Positions 15,681 through 24,029 of a stretch of 31,499 nucleotides of DNA are shown one piece after another. Both the position numbers and the translations under genes were made by a program. This DNA is from CAZIPZ01 sp964541075 (GTDB taxonomy: Bacteria; Acidobacteriota; Terriglobia; 20CM-2-55-15). Under the pieces are notes generated by a model, which did no database searches, was not told the DNA's origin, and worked only from the letters and a program-made list of their open reading frames with translations. The stretch spans positions 1 through 31,499 of the forward strand of contig CAZIPZ010000016.1 of assembly GCA_964541075.1 (NCBI GenBank), written 5' to 3'. Position 1 is the first letter of the stretch. Each line of letters begins with the position of its first letter.

Positions 15681-16223
15681 TCAAACAACTGGGTCAATCA
15701 TCGTCCAGGTCATGTCGCAGTCTCCGCAGTGATACCGGTGACTTCCAGACCTTTCCACCATGTCGATGCGTACAAAAGAAGACGAACAGAAGGGGCAGTA
15801 GTTGATTGCGCAAGGCGGGTTCGAGGACTCAGTCACGCGGCTGAGTTCCTCCATGGAGGAAAGCAGCGTTTCAATGACCATCGACTGGCTGCGCTTCCAA
15901 TCACTTCTGGCAGGCCATGTGATTTCGATTGCAGTGGGAATCCAGCCGTGCGGCGGCGGCGCGCTATCCACCCCCGCCGAATAGCTCAGGAAGCAATCCA
16001 CCCGGCAATCTGTGTCAGATAGCTTGCCATCCAACACCTTCAGCATTTCCGTTAGCCGTCTCAATCCCGATGAGCCCAGAATGTTCACTTCCAGCCATAG
16101 GTTATCTTCCGGCTTATGCCCCGCGCAGCAGCCCTCGATACGGATCCACGAAAATCTTCCAAGCTCCTTCAAGACAGGTCGCAGAACGCGGTCGGCTTTG
16201 CTCAGGATGTCAGGATTGGACAT
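15681..16223 (-). CDS. unknown protein with C-terminal zinc ribbon
   Basis: Protein of 180 residues from the ATG at 16221-16223. I do not recognise the main domain: it has RFSWIRIEGCCAGHKPEDN, a leucine-rich segment, DCRVDCFLSY and WIPTAIEITWPARSDWKRSQ. The C-terminus is a clear zinc ribbon, CPFCSSSFVRI with a distal CGDC. The CCAGH and DCRVDC cysteines may bind another metal. A start at 16337 would add a further CPFC but would overlap the divergent gene's start. TATTCT six bases before the chosen ATG hints at a leaderless message. It is followed downstream by the acyl-CoA dehydrogenase, 35 bases away and on the same strand. Confidence 0.6.
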   Translation of the reverse strand: MSNPDILSKADRVLRPVLKELGRFSWIRIEGCCAGHKPEDNLWLEVNILGSSGLRRLTEMLKVLDGKLSDTDCRVDCFLSYSAGVDSAPPPHGWIPTAIEITWPARSDWKRSQSMVIETLLSSMEELSRVTESSNPPCAINYCPFCSSSFVRIDMVERSGSHRYHCGDCDMTWTMIDPVV

Positions 16224-16335
16224 AGCTTGAGAATACCATAGCGGCCCATCGTTCCCGTCTGACGTCCCTCGCCGGCTTGAGCCTGATCTCGGATTAAGTT
16301 GCAGATGGCAAAATGGACATAGGAAAATCGCATCC

Positions 16336-16839
16336 ATGCGCTGGAGACGGCTGACCTATATTGCACTCACACTGACATTGGTTCTCTCCAATGTTCAGGT
16401 TTTCGAGTCGGCCCAACGTAATGGTCGAAATCGCGCCCGGCGTCAGCAGGAAAGAAGCCGCCGTCTCCTCCTTTACGACTTTGCTCAGAACCTTCCGAAA
16501 TTCGCCGAATCCATAAGTGCGTTGGAGGAGGCCCTGTCTTCCAGATCGAACGTCGAGAAGCCTGCCAAGGCCATTGATAAACAGTTGGCCGCCTTCGTTC
16601 GTTACGTGAAGTTCCTAAACGCCCAACATCCGTCGTTTGATGCTTCGGCGTTTCGCGGATACTCCATTGAGGAACTTCAATGGGAAATGCTTACATCGGC
16701 CGAGAAGCTCAATCCGCAGTTGCAGAAGGTGATTGAAGCTGAGTTCAGCGACGTGATCGACCGCCGTTATTGGGATTTCCTATACCAACTCGAGTCCGAT
16801 CTGCTTCGTCTGAAATGGCTCGCTTCCCGTGTTAAGTAG
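16336..16839 (+). CDS. exported helical protein of unknown function
   Basis: Protein of 167 residues with an N-terminal signal-like segment (MRWRRLTYIALTLTLVLSN), then a very basic stretch (RNGRNRARRQQERSRRLLL) and a helical, charged remainder with EKPAKAIDKQLAAFVRYVK. No cysteines, metal motifs or known domains are seen. An AGGAAAA nine bases before the ATG is a fair ribosome binding site. Its last eight bases overlap the end of the convergent membrane-protein gene. Periplasmic location is an inference. Confidence 0.65.
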   Translation: MRWRRLTYIALTLTLVLSNVQVFESAQRNGRNRARRQQERSRRLLLYDFAQNLPKFAESISALEEALSSRSNVEKPAKAIDKQLAAFVRYVKFLNAQHPSFDASAFRGYSIEELQWEMLTSAEKLNPQLQKVIEAEFSDVIDRRYWDFLYQLESDLLRLKWLASRVK

Positions 16840-17485
16840 CCGGCCGCCTCGATCTGTCGATCCAGTAACCCCAACCTACCAGGAGCCACATCGCCTGGGC
16901 CACCCACGCCACCGCATCGGCGCTTGGTGGAGGGGGGCCAAAGATGTTCGCTAGATAAACAACTAAAAGGAATCCCGCCAAAGCCCAGAGCGCATTCCGG
17001 CCGGTCGCGTTCACAGGGTGGGTGCACATGGAATAGGAAAACAATCCCCCGCCAAACAACGACAATTCGACAAGCAACGCGATGCTCGGTAGATTCCAAA
17101 GCCCCAGACCGAATCGCTGAGTTCCACCTGGCGTTAACGGCAAGTCCGGACGATGCATCANNNNNNNNNNCCAGTGAGATATGACAAGACACGCAAGTAC
17201 GGCAGCTGCAAGCGGGGACTGCCGTCGCAAAACGAAGGCGGCGCTTCCGAAAGCCGCTCCCCAAACGGTTAAGGCGAGAAGACTATGCGAATAGGGATAT
17301 CGAACGAAGTCCAACGGCGTCAGGACTGTGGCGCTCGGATCAATGGCGACCTTTTCCAATCCGGTTAGAAGCAAATTGGGCCATAGGAGGTCTGCAAATT
17401 GCGCAGCCATGAACAACGTCCCAAGGGATGCTTCCGGTGCAAATCTTTTCAGGGCGAAACCAAGTCCGAAGTGTCCAATAAACAT
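16832..17485 (-). CDS. multi-pass membrane protein, putative metal-dependent hydrolase type
   Basis: About 217 residues with several hydrophobic segments, interrupted by ten Ns. Seen: FIGHFGLGFALKRFAP, FADLLWPNLLL, YPYSHSLLALTVWG, ISHW, the gap, and HRPDLPL. The conserved His/Asp pattern (GHFG, AD, YSHSL, SHW, HRPD) resembles membrane-bound putative hydrolases of the YdjM/DUF457 kind. Biochemical function is unknown. The reading frame is open on both sides of the Ns, so the gap length is probably in frame, but the four to five residues within it are unknown. It ends tail-to-tail with the exported-protein gene. Confidence 0.7.
   Translation of the reverse strand: MFIGHFGLGFALKRFAPEASLGTLFMAAQFADLLWPNLLLTGLEKVAIDPSATVLTPLDFVRYPYSHSLLALTVWGAAFGSAAFVLRRQSPLAAAVLACLVISHWXXXXMHRPDLPLTPGGTQRFGLGLWNLPSIALLVELSLFGGGLFSYSMCTHPVNATGRNALWALAGFLLVVYLANIFGPPPPSADAVAWVAQAMWLLVGWGYWIDRSRRPAT
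17161..17170. other. assembly gap (10 N)
   Basis: Ten undetermined bases inside the membrane-protein gene. Ten Ns is a common placeholder, so the true length may differ. Confidence 0.98.
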
Positions 17486-17649
17486 GTGATCGTGTGTTGC
17501 TGAAAGTAGCGGAACTTACAAGGTGCCGGGAAGATCAGTGAACTAGATCACCGCCCGAGTTCTCAACTAGGCCGCTGTCTTGCTCTCCCGTCCCAACTTC
17601 CTGTCCTGGTTTGACCGGTGATTCTAGTGTCCCGAGTCAGGAATAGCGG

Positions 17650-18570
17650 TTAAAAGTGCTGCCAGCCGCGAGGTTCCAGGACGGACTCACGGTTTCCGTC
17701 GATTAGATAAGTACGATGTTCCAAAGACGACCCAATGATTTCGCCAATGCGCGTCACGGGCACACCTTCGATTTCTGCCGGAAGATCTGGAGCCATAATG
17801 ATCAGCTCATATTCTTCGCCACCGTGCAAAGCGTCCGCTTGGCTCGCATCAAGTGCGATTGGAAGCAATCTCTGATAAATCCTCGCCGAAACTTTGGATT
17901 CCTCGAGGATATGAGCCAGATCAGTGGAAAGGCCGTCTGAAATGTCGATCATCGCGTGCGCACTATTGCGCACAGCGGCGCCGATCCGATGCCTCGGCGT
18001 CGGATAAAGATGGCGCTTGACTGCGGGATGATCGAGCTTTGCAGCCTTCAACAGCTCCAGTCCGAGCATGGAGGCGCCGAGCGCTCCAGTAACATAAACA
18101 TTATCGCCGGCGCGAGCTCCGGACCGCAGCACCGCCCTGTTTCGAGGGACGCTGCCGATCATCGAAACATCGATGAAGATTTGCTCCGACGACGAAGAGT
18201 CTCCGCCAAGAAGACGGATATCGAAATCACGGCAGGCGCGATCCAACCCATCGATGAATGAATCCAGCCAGGAAACAGGAAGGTCCCCCGGTGCAGCTAT
18301 AGAGAGCAGAAAGTGCAAAGGTGTTCCACCCATGGCGCCTACATCGCTGACATTAGCGGCGACGGCCTTGTAGGCGACTGCGTCGGCGGGATGAAGGCTT
18401 CTCAGGAAATGAGTGTTCTCGGCGAGGAGATCCGAGCAGAAAACTGCGGATTCCCCATGCGGCAGGTTGAATACTGCGGCATCGTCGCCGATGCCGATTC
18501 CTTCCTTAAATAAGAATCTCTCGCGAAGCCTGCGAATGACCGCGGATTCGCCGAGGTCCCGAAGGTTCAT
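17650..18570 (-). CDS. thiL: thiamine-monophosphate kinase
   Basis: Phosphorylates thiamine phosphate to the cofactor thiamine diphosphate. The 306 residues carry GIGDDAAVF (metal and phosphate binding), SDVGAMGGTP, LLGGDSSSS, GARAGDNVYVTGALG and MIDISDGLSTDLAHI, all ThiL motifs in the normal order. Its start overlaps the lon stop by four bases (ATGA), so it is translated as the last gene of the lon directon. No other thiamine gene is near. The 164 bases after it hold nothing I can recognise. Confidence 0.94.
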   Translation of the reverse strand: MNLRDLGESAVIRRLRERFLFKEGIGIGDDAAVFNLPHGESAVFCSDLLAENTHFLRSLHPADAVAYKAVAANVSDVGAMGGTPLHFLLSIAAPGDLPVSWLDSFIDGLDRACRDFDIRLLGGDSSSSEQIFIDVSMIGSVPRNRAVLRSGARAGDNVYVTGALGASMLGLELLKAAKLDHPAVKRHLYPTPRHRIGAAVRNSAHAMIDISDGLSTDLAHILEESKVSARIYQRLLPIALDASQADALHGGEEYELIIMAPDLPAEIEGVPVTRIGEIIGSSLEHRTYLIDGNRESVLEPRGWQHF

Positions 18571-20993
18571 GGAACGGCAAGACGGACGGATTTGCGAAGC
18601 CTGCGCGGTCCACGATTAACGGCCTTGGAAGGTTCCAGCAGCGCCGCCTTGAAGACGGCTTTCACGTCATCTACAAAAACGAATTTCATTTCTTTTCGGA
18701 TGGTCTCATTGACGTCTTCCAGGTCGCGTCGGTTCAACGACGGCAGCACGACGCTATCGATCTTCGCGCGCCGGGCCGCCAGGACCTTTTCTTTTATTCC
18801 TCCGACAGGAAGCACCTCGCCGCGCAAAGTGATTTCACCAGTCATCGCGATTTTGCGGTGAACCGCCTTGCCGGTTAACAGGGAAAGCATGGCTGTAGCC
18901 ATTGTTACGCCAGCCGAAGGGCCGTCTTTCGGAATCGATCCTTCTGGTACGTGAACGTGGATGTCGTGTTTTGAGAAAAAAGTCTCGTCGATGCCGAATT
19001 CCTTTGCGTGAGATCGTGCATAGCTCAACGCAGCCTGCGCGGATTCTTTCATTACATCGCCGAGTTGTCCAGTGAGGGTAAGGCCTCCGCGGCCTTTCAT
19101 TGCAGTGGCTTCGATAAAAAGAATATCGCCGCCTACCGGCGTCCATGCCAAACCGGTTGCTACGCCGACTTGATCCCGCTTCAACAATTCGTCCTGGAAC
19201 ACCTTTGGCCGTCCCAGGAATTTATCGAGGTTGTCCGAATGGATCTTACGGATCTTCTTTTCGCCTGTTGCCACCTGCTTGGCAACTTTTCGGCAAACGG
19301 AAGCCATCTCTCTCTCCAGGTTGCGCAAGCCGGCTTCTTGCGTATAGAGATTGATGATGGTTCGGATGCCTTCATCGGTGAACTGAATTTGTTTGCTCGT
19401 GAGACCGTGAGCTTCCGTCTGTTTAGGGATCAGGTGACGTTTCGCGATCTCGAGTTTTTCTTCCTCGGTGTAGCCGCTGAGTTGGATGATCTCCATGCGG
19501 TCTCTAAACGCCGGCTGGATCGGGTCCAGCATGTTCGCCGTTGTGATAAACATCACATTTGACAAGTCAAATGGCACACCCAGATAGTTGTCGCGGAACG
19601 CGAAATTCTGTTCAGGATCGAGCACTTCAAGAAGCGCCGAAGAAGGATCGCCTCGAAAGTCCGCGCCGATCTTGTCCACCTCGTCCATCATGAACACCGG
19701 ATTGTTCGTCCCTGCCTGATGAATGTTCTGGATAATGCGCCCCGGCATTGCGCCCACGTACGTGCGGCGATGTCCCCGAATTTCGGCTTCGTCATGGACG
19801 CCGCCAAGACTCATGCGAACGAACTTTCTCCCGAGCGCTCTCGCAATTGATTTGCCCAGCGAGGTCTTACCTACGCCGGGGGGTCCCACAAAGCAAAGTA
19901 TGGGACCTCTCGTATCTTTCTTCAGCTTGCGCACGGCAAGGTGCTCGATGATGCGTTCTTTGATCTTTTCCAGACCATAGTGATCCTCATCCAGGATCCT
20001 TTGTGCTTTTTTGAGGTCGAGGTTGTCCTTGGTTGCTTTGCTCCATGGGAGTCCAACCATCCAATCCAGATAGTTCCTCAGCGTGGCTGTCTCGGCCGCG
20101 TCGGGATGCATGCGTTCGAGGCGTCCCAACTGACGTTCCGCCTCTTCAGCCACATCCTCAGGCATCTTCGCTTTCTTGATCTTTGTCCGATATTGCTCGA
20201 TCTCTTCCTGCAGTTCGTTCCCTTCGCCAAGTTCTTGCTGAATGGCTTTCATCTGTTGGCGCAGATAAAACTCGCGTTGGCTCTTGTCCATTTCCCCGCG
20301 CGCCTGGGTGTTGATGTCGTGTTGGATCTCGAGGACTCCGATTTCCTTTGCCATCAGTTCATGAACGAGACGTAGACGCTGAATGGGTTCGACGACTTCA
20401 AGGACTTCCTGGGCCTTATCCACCTTCAAGTCCAGATTGGAGGCCACAAGGTCGGAAAGCCGAGAAGGATCCGTCAGGTTAGAGGCGATCGCGACCAGGT
20501 CCTGAGAAATGTTCTTGCCGAGTGAAACCATCTTGTCGAGAGACGACTTCACATTGCGAATCAACGCCTCCAGTTCGATGGAGTCTGGCACGACCTGAGG
20601 CTCGGCTCTGGGCTGAACCTTGGCGGAAAGAAAAGGTTTGGATTCGTCGAAATATTCGACTTTGGCGCGTGAGAATCCTTGAACGAGAATGCGCACTCGA
20701 CCATCAGGCAGTTTCAGCATCCGCATGATTAAGGACACGGTGCCGAAGTCATACAAGTCCGCAGCTTTCGGGTCATCGATTTCAGGAGACCGCTGGCCCA
20801 CCAAAAGAATCATTCGGTTCTCTGCAAGAGCCTGGTCCACAGCCTTCGCGGACCGCTCACGGTTTACGAAGAGCGGTACAATCATGTACGGGAACACGAC
20901 CACATCCGGCAGCGGAAGCACCGGCAAGGTATCAGGGATAGTGATTTGCTGTTCGTCGGGCGCTGGCTCGGCTTTAACAAGTTCCATGCTCAT
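18567..20993 (-). CDS. lon: ATP-dependent protease Lon
   Basis: Cytoplasmic AAA+ protease that removes damaged and regulatory proteins. 808 residues, standard for LonA. The N-terminal LAN domain starts at LPVLPLPDVVVFPYMIVPLF; a coiled-coil linker follows (about 235-300). The ATPase has Walker A GPPGVGKT (370-377) and Walker B VFMMDEVD (433-440). The C-terminal protease has Ser693 in PKDGPSAGVTM and Lys736 in GGIKEKVLAA, the Ser-Lys dyad at the E. coli spacing. An alternative ATG two codons in is possible. It follows hsp20 by 73 bases and overlaps thiL. Confidence 0.97.
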   Translation of the reverse strand: MSMELVKAEPAPDEQQITIPDTLPVLPLPDVVVFPYMIVPLFVNRERSAKAVDQALAENRMILLVGQRSPEIDDPKAADLYDFGTVSLIMRMLKLPDGRVRILVQGFSRAKVEYFDESKPFLSAKVQPRAEPQVVPDSIELEALIRNVKSSLDKMVSLGKNISQDLVAIASNLTDPSRLSDLVASNLDLKVDKAQEVLEVVEPIQRLRLVHELMAKEIGVLEIQHDINTQARGEMDKSQREFYLRQQMKAIQQELGEGNELQEEIEQYRTKIKKAKMPEDVAEEAERQLGRLERMHPDAAETATLRNYLDWMVGLPWSKATKDNLDLKKAQRILDEDHYGLEKIKERIIEHLAVRKLKKDTRGPILCFVGPPGVGKTSLGKSIARALGRKFVRMSLGGVHDEAEIRGHRRTYVGAMPGRIIQNIHQAGTNNPVFMMDEVDKIGADFRGDPSSALLEVLDPEQNFAFRDNYLGVPFDLSNVMFITTANMLDPIQPAFRDRMEIIQLSGYTEEEKLEIAKRHLIPKQTEAHGLTSKQIQFTDEGIRTIINLYTQEAGLRNLEREMASVCRKVAKQVATGEKKIRKIHSDNLDKFLGRPKVFQDELLKRDQVGVATGLAWTPVGGDILFIEATAMKGRGGLTLTGQLGDVMKESAQAALSYARSHAKEFGIDETFFSKHDIHVHVPEGSIPKDGPSAGVTMATAMLSLLTGKAVHRKIAMTGEITLRGEVLPVGGIKEKVLAARRAKIDSVVLPSLNRRDLEDVNETIRKEMKFVFVDDVKAVFKAALLEPSKAVNRGPRRLRKSVRLAVP

Positions 20994-21066
20994 AGTCTAT
21001 ATGCTCATTCTAACGCTGCCCCACGCACCGGATACTGCTCGGAGGCCACAGGATGGAATATCGCTT

Positions 21067-21441
21067 CTACAAAATTGGAATCACGCTGGCTTCAGGCTGG
21101 GAGGTGCGCTTGGGCAGGTGGATCTTCATCAAGCCGTCGCGGAGCTCCGCCTTCGCGTTCTTATGATCGATCGGAATATTGATTTCAATGTCTCTACGGA
21201 ACTGCCCGTAGGTTCTCTCAACGCACAGATACGTCGCATGACTTCGGTCAGGTAGCTGCTGGCGCTTGCGGCCTGCGATCGTCAAAACACCGTCATTCCA
21301 TGACAATTGAACGTCTGATCGTTCGACGCCGGGCATTTCCACAAGGACAATCATTTCGTCCGGACGCTCATAAACATCGATGTTTGGGCTCCATGCCGCG
21401 ATGTGAGGTTCGGCACGATGGAATTCGAAATATGTCGTCAT
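21067..21441 (-). CDS. Hsp20/alpha-crystallin small heat-shock protein
   Basis: ATP-independent holdase chaperone, 124 residues. The alpha-crystallin domain runs from SPNIDVYERPDEMIVLVEMP through GVLTIAGRKR and ERTYGQFRRDI to AELRDGLMKIHLPK, and the short tail keeps an I-P-I motif used for oligomer contacts. The ATG overlaps the nrdR stop by four bases. Placement before lon fits a protein-quality-control pairing. No CIRCE element is visible. Confidence 0.93.
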   Translation of the reverse strand: MTTYFEFHRAEPHIAAWSPNIDVYERPDEMIVLVEMPGVERSDVQLSWNDGVLTIAGRKRQQLPDRSHATYLCVERTYGQFRRDIEINIPIDHKNAKAELRDGLMKIHLPKRTSQPEASVIPIL

Positions 21442-21896
21442 TCGCGGCTCTTTAAAAGATCCTTTAACTCGCTCATGAATTCCTGGACGTCTTTGAAATC
21501 CAGATAAACGGATGCAAAACGCACATAAGCCACTTTATCCAGATTCTTTAGCTCATCCATAATCATCTCACCGACGAAGCGTGTTGCAACCTCTCGTTCG
21601 CTCGATTCTTGAACAATCGTTTCCGCCTTGTCGGCGATGGCTTCAAGCTGAATCATCGAAACCGGCCGTTTCTCACAAGCCTTAAGCAAACCCGCAAGAA
21701 CCTTTTGCCGGTCGAAGCGCTCGCGCCGGCCGTCCTTCTTGACCACCATGTACGGGATTTCGTCGATCCGCTCGTAACTTGTAAAGCGCCTCTGGCAGCC
21801 CAGACACTGCCGCCGCCGGCGTATTGCCTCGCCTTCCTTGCTCTCCCGCGAGTCGACCACCTTATCGTGAAGGTGCCCGCAAAATGGACATTTCAT
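21438..21896 (-). CDS. nrdR: transcriptional repressor NrdR
   Basis: Zinc-ribbon and ATP-cone repressor of ribonucleotide reductase genes, 152 residues. The zinc ribbon uses Cys3, Cys6, Cys31 and Cys34 (MKCPFCG, RRQCLGCQRRF). The ATP cone follows from VVKKDGRRERFDRQKVLAGL. YVRFASVYLDFKDVQEF is the conserved C-terminal stretch. The ATG is one base after the stop of the upstream membrane-protein gene. No ribonucleotide reductase gene is in the window. Confidence 0.96.
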   Translation of the reverse strand: MKCPFCGHLHDKVVDSRESKEGEAIRRRRQCLGCQRRFTSYERIDEIPYMVVKKDGRRERFDRQKVLAGLLKACEKRPVSMIQLEAIADKAETIVQESSEREVATRFVGEMIMDELKNLDKVAYVRFASVYLDFKDVQEFMSELKDLLKSRE

Positions 21897-21897
21897 T

Positions 21898-22869
21898 TCA
21901 CTCCGCCGCTGCTGTCCGGAAATCCTTCAAGGACAGCCCGTTAATCATCATATATATGCCTGCAACCGCCACCGTCGGGACGTAACTGAACGCCCAAGCC
22001 ACTAACGACGTCGCGAGAGCCTGTTCTGCAGGTACGTGAAAGAATGTTGTCATCGAAAAGATATAGCCGGCCTGAAAACCGCCCCCGATACCCGGGATTT
22101 GCGCGATCGATCCAATTCCGGAAACCACTAATACCAGCGTTGCCGCGCTCAGCGAGAAGTCAAACCTCATGCCCAGCAGCATGAACCAGAATTGCAGAGC
22201 AATCACCATCCACAGCAGCATTGAGTGGGCCGTGGCCATGCCGAAGCTGCGGCTCCGCTGAAGAAAGGAGAGGCCTTGCGAGAAACTTTTCAATAACTCC
22301 GCGACTCTCATGAAGGGCACATGCCTGACAATCCAATCGATGTTTGATCGAAACAGCAAGAGGCACGCGATGGCGACAATCGAACCAGTCAAAAGGACCC
22401 ATGCGGCATTTTTCATTAACTCGAGTGTTGAAGCGCTGGCGGTAGACAAGTCCACCAAAAGCATAGAGTACGCAAACAGCATCACGAGCATAACGCTGTC
22501 GAAAAATCGCTCCACTACAATCGTCGCCATAGATGCTGTGAAAGGCACATGCTCGCGTTGAGTGAGCCACATTGGCCGCACCAGTTCTCCGGCGCGTCCC
22601 AGAACGTAGATCGCCGAAAAACCCACAAGAGTTGTGCTGAGCAGAGACTGAAATTGGATCTCTTTAAGCGGATTCAGCAATACTTGCCATCGGAATGCAC
22701 GGATCACATAACTCAACAGCGTCGCGGCAACCGACGCCGCCAGCCAGACGGGATGCACATGCCACAGGCTAGTGAAGAACAATGACCAGTCAAACTGCCA
22801 GTCCCATCTCGCAGCGACAAAAACGACTAACGCCGCCAAACATAAGAAAAATAATGACTTCCGGTTCAT
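21898..22869 (-). CDS. lysylphosphatidylglycerol synthase-type flippase domain membrane protein
   Basis: Integral membrane protein of 323 residues with about eight hydrophobic segments, matching the UPF0104/LPG-synthase transmembrane family (the flippase domain of MprF, without the aminoacyl-transferase part). Seen: LLSYVIRAFRWQVLLNP, YVLGRAGELVRPMW and GGGFQAGYIFSMT. Stand-alone members occur in lipid or glycolipid transport contexts; the substrate here is unknown. It is the first gene of the nrdR-hsp20-lon-thiL directon, and divergent from the sigma factor gene. Confidence 0.88.
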   Translation of the reverse strand: MNRKSLFFLCLAALVVFVAARWDWQFDWSLFFTSLWHVHPVWLAASVAATLLSYVIRAFRWQVLLNPLKEIQFQSLLSTTLVGFSAIYVLGRAGELVRPMWLTQREHVPFTASMATIVVERFFDSVMLVMLFAYSMLLVDLSTASASTLELMKNAAWVLLTGSIVAIACLLLFRSNIDWIVRHVPFMRVAELLKSFSQGLSFLQRSRSFGMATAHSMLLWMVIALQFWFMLLGMRFDFSLSAATLVLVVSGIGSIAQIPGIGGGFQAGYIFSMTTFFHVPAEQALATSLVAWAFSYVPTVAVAGIYMMINGLSLKDFRTAAAE

Positions 22870-22904
22870 TACTCGGCGATTATCTCAAGAAATGTCAAAT
22901 TCTA

Positions 22905-22933
22905 TGAAACTTTTCTTTTCGCAACTGCGTTGA
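22905..22933 (+). promoter_or_regulatory. candidate ECF-type autoregulatory promoter
   Basis: GAAAC at 22906-22910 and CGTT at 22928-22931 are separated by 17 bases, the arrangement of many ECF sigma promoters (GAAC/GAAAC and CGT). It lies about 40 bases before the sigma factor start, so transcription would begin near 22940. Only one copy has been examined, so it remains a candidate. Confidence 0.5.
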
Positions 22934-22958
22934 AGCATAACGAAGGTGGCGCGTACAC

Positions 22959-22962
22959 GGAG
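22959..22962 (+). promoter_or_regulatory. ribosome binding site supporting the TTG start of the sigma factor
   Basis: GGAG lies nine bases before the TTG at 22972, and an in-frame stop (22969-22971) directly precedes the TTG, so the gene cannot begin earlier. Confidence 0.6.
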
Positions 22963-22971
22963 CCGGAATAG

Positions 22972-23535
22972 TTGCAGCCCGCAGACGATGAATTGGTGAA
23001 GGCATGCCTTGCCGGCGATCACATGGCTTGGGAAACCATTGTTCACCGCCATCATCAAAGAATCTACAACCTGGCCTATCGTTTCACCGGTAGATTTGAT
23101 GAGGCGGAAGATTTGACGCAGGAGGTTTTCCTGAAAGTTCATCGAATGTTGTTGTCGTATCGGCCGGAAGCCGGACTGCTTGGCAGCTGGATTATTCAGG
23201 TTGGTCGCAACCGCATCATCGACCACTACCGCCAAACAAAGACCGAGCGCGCTCAAACCGACTATCTCGAGACGCGTGCGGAGGAATCCTGCCGTCAGCC
23301 TTCGCGTTATGGGGATCCCGAAGAGGCGTTCGAACGCCAGGAACTGTCCAATCGTTTACATCGCCTTCTGCTGCAGTTGCCAGCGGATCTTCGCGAGGCT
23401 GTCATCCTGCGCGATATCGAGGAATTCTCGTACGAGGAGATCGCGCGAATGTTGAATGCACCCTTAGGCACCGTGAAATCGAGAATCAATCGCGGCCGCG
23501 TTGAACTGGCGCGGCTACTCAAGGGACAAACGTGA
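22972..23535 (+). CDS. ECF-type RNA polymerase sigma factor
   Basis: Sigma-70 family group 4 protein, 187 residues. Region 2 is residues about 15-85 (AWETIVHRHHQRIYNLAYRF, DEAEDLTQEVFLKVH, GSWIIQVGRNRIIDHYR) and region 4 about 125-180 (LPADLREAVILRDIEEFSYEEI with APLGTVKSRINRGR as recognition helix). The start is TTG, fixed by the preceding stop and a GGAG. The next gene is its probable anti-sigma factor, and three envelope genes follow without gaps, so its target is likely this operon and the cell envelope. A matching promoter lies just upstream. Confidence 0.93.
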   Translation: MQPADDELVKACLAGDHMAWETIVHRHHQRIYNLAYRFTGRFDEAEDLTQEVFLKVHRMLLSYRPEAGLLGSWIIQVGRNRIIDHYRQTKTERAQTDYLETRAEESCRQPSRYGDPEEAFERQELSNRLHRLLLQLPADLREAVILRDIEEFSYEEIARMLNAPLGTVKSRINRGRVELARLLKGQT

Positions 23536-24029
23536 TGGACTGCGAGCGCTGCGAAAATCAGTTGTCGGATTTTCTGGAAACCGCTCTTACGCCGAATGAT
23601 CAAGTCGCTGTACGCTCGCACTTGCAATCGTGCGAGAACTGCGCGCTGCTTCTCAAAGGAATGAAGGACGTCATTGGCTGGGGGAGGATTCTGCCACGCT
23701 ACACGGCGCCCGAATGGTTGCCGGTGCGCATTGTTGCGAATACTCCTCAGGTGGTGAGGGAAACCTATCCCGAGACGTTCAAGGCTCTGATCCGGAATAT
23801 TCTCGAACCGCGCACCGCAATGGCCGTGTTTACCGGCGCCGTCGTTTTGGGCTGGATGGCCGGTCTGGCAGGTTTGCCTGAGAATCCCGTCGACGCTGTT
23901 CGCAATCCTGCCGCAATTTACTACCGCGTCTATGATCAGGCCATCCGGGCATACTACCGCTCACCCTTGATGATACGCGTGGTGACGCAGATGGAAGCTC
24001 AACTTGAAGAAATCAGGGAGAATTTGTAG
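23535..24029 (+). CDS. zinc-finger anti-sigma factor, membrane-anchored
   Basis: Protein of 164 residues (ATG at 23535; a GTG one codon earlier is an alternative). The zf-HC2/ZAS motif HLQSCENC (His29, Cys33, Cys36) with Cys3 and Cys6 before it is typical of anti-sigma factors that hold ECF sigmas. A single hydrophobic segment near residues 92-115 (TAMAVFTGAVVLGWMAGLAG) suggests an inner-membrane anchor, followed by about 50 residues outside. The start overlaps the sigma stop (TGATG). The released signal is unknown. Confidence 0.85.
   Translation: MDCERCENQLSDFLETALTPNDQVAVRSHLQSCENCALLLKGMKDVIGWGRILPRYTAPEWLPVRIVANTPQVVRETYPETFKALIRNILEPRTAMAVFTGAVVLGWMAGLAGLPENPVDAVRNPAAIYYRVYDQAIRAYYRSPLMIRVVTQMEAQLEEIRENL

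Noticed and set aside
16224..16337. Extended start of the zinc-ribbon protein adding another CPFC
   Set aside because: It would overlap the divergent gene's start and leave no promoter; the CPFC may be chance. The call stays open to revision.
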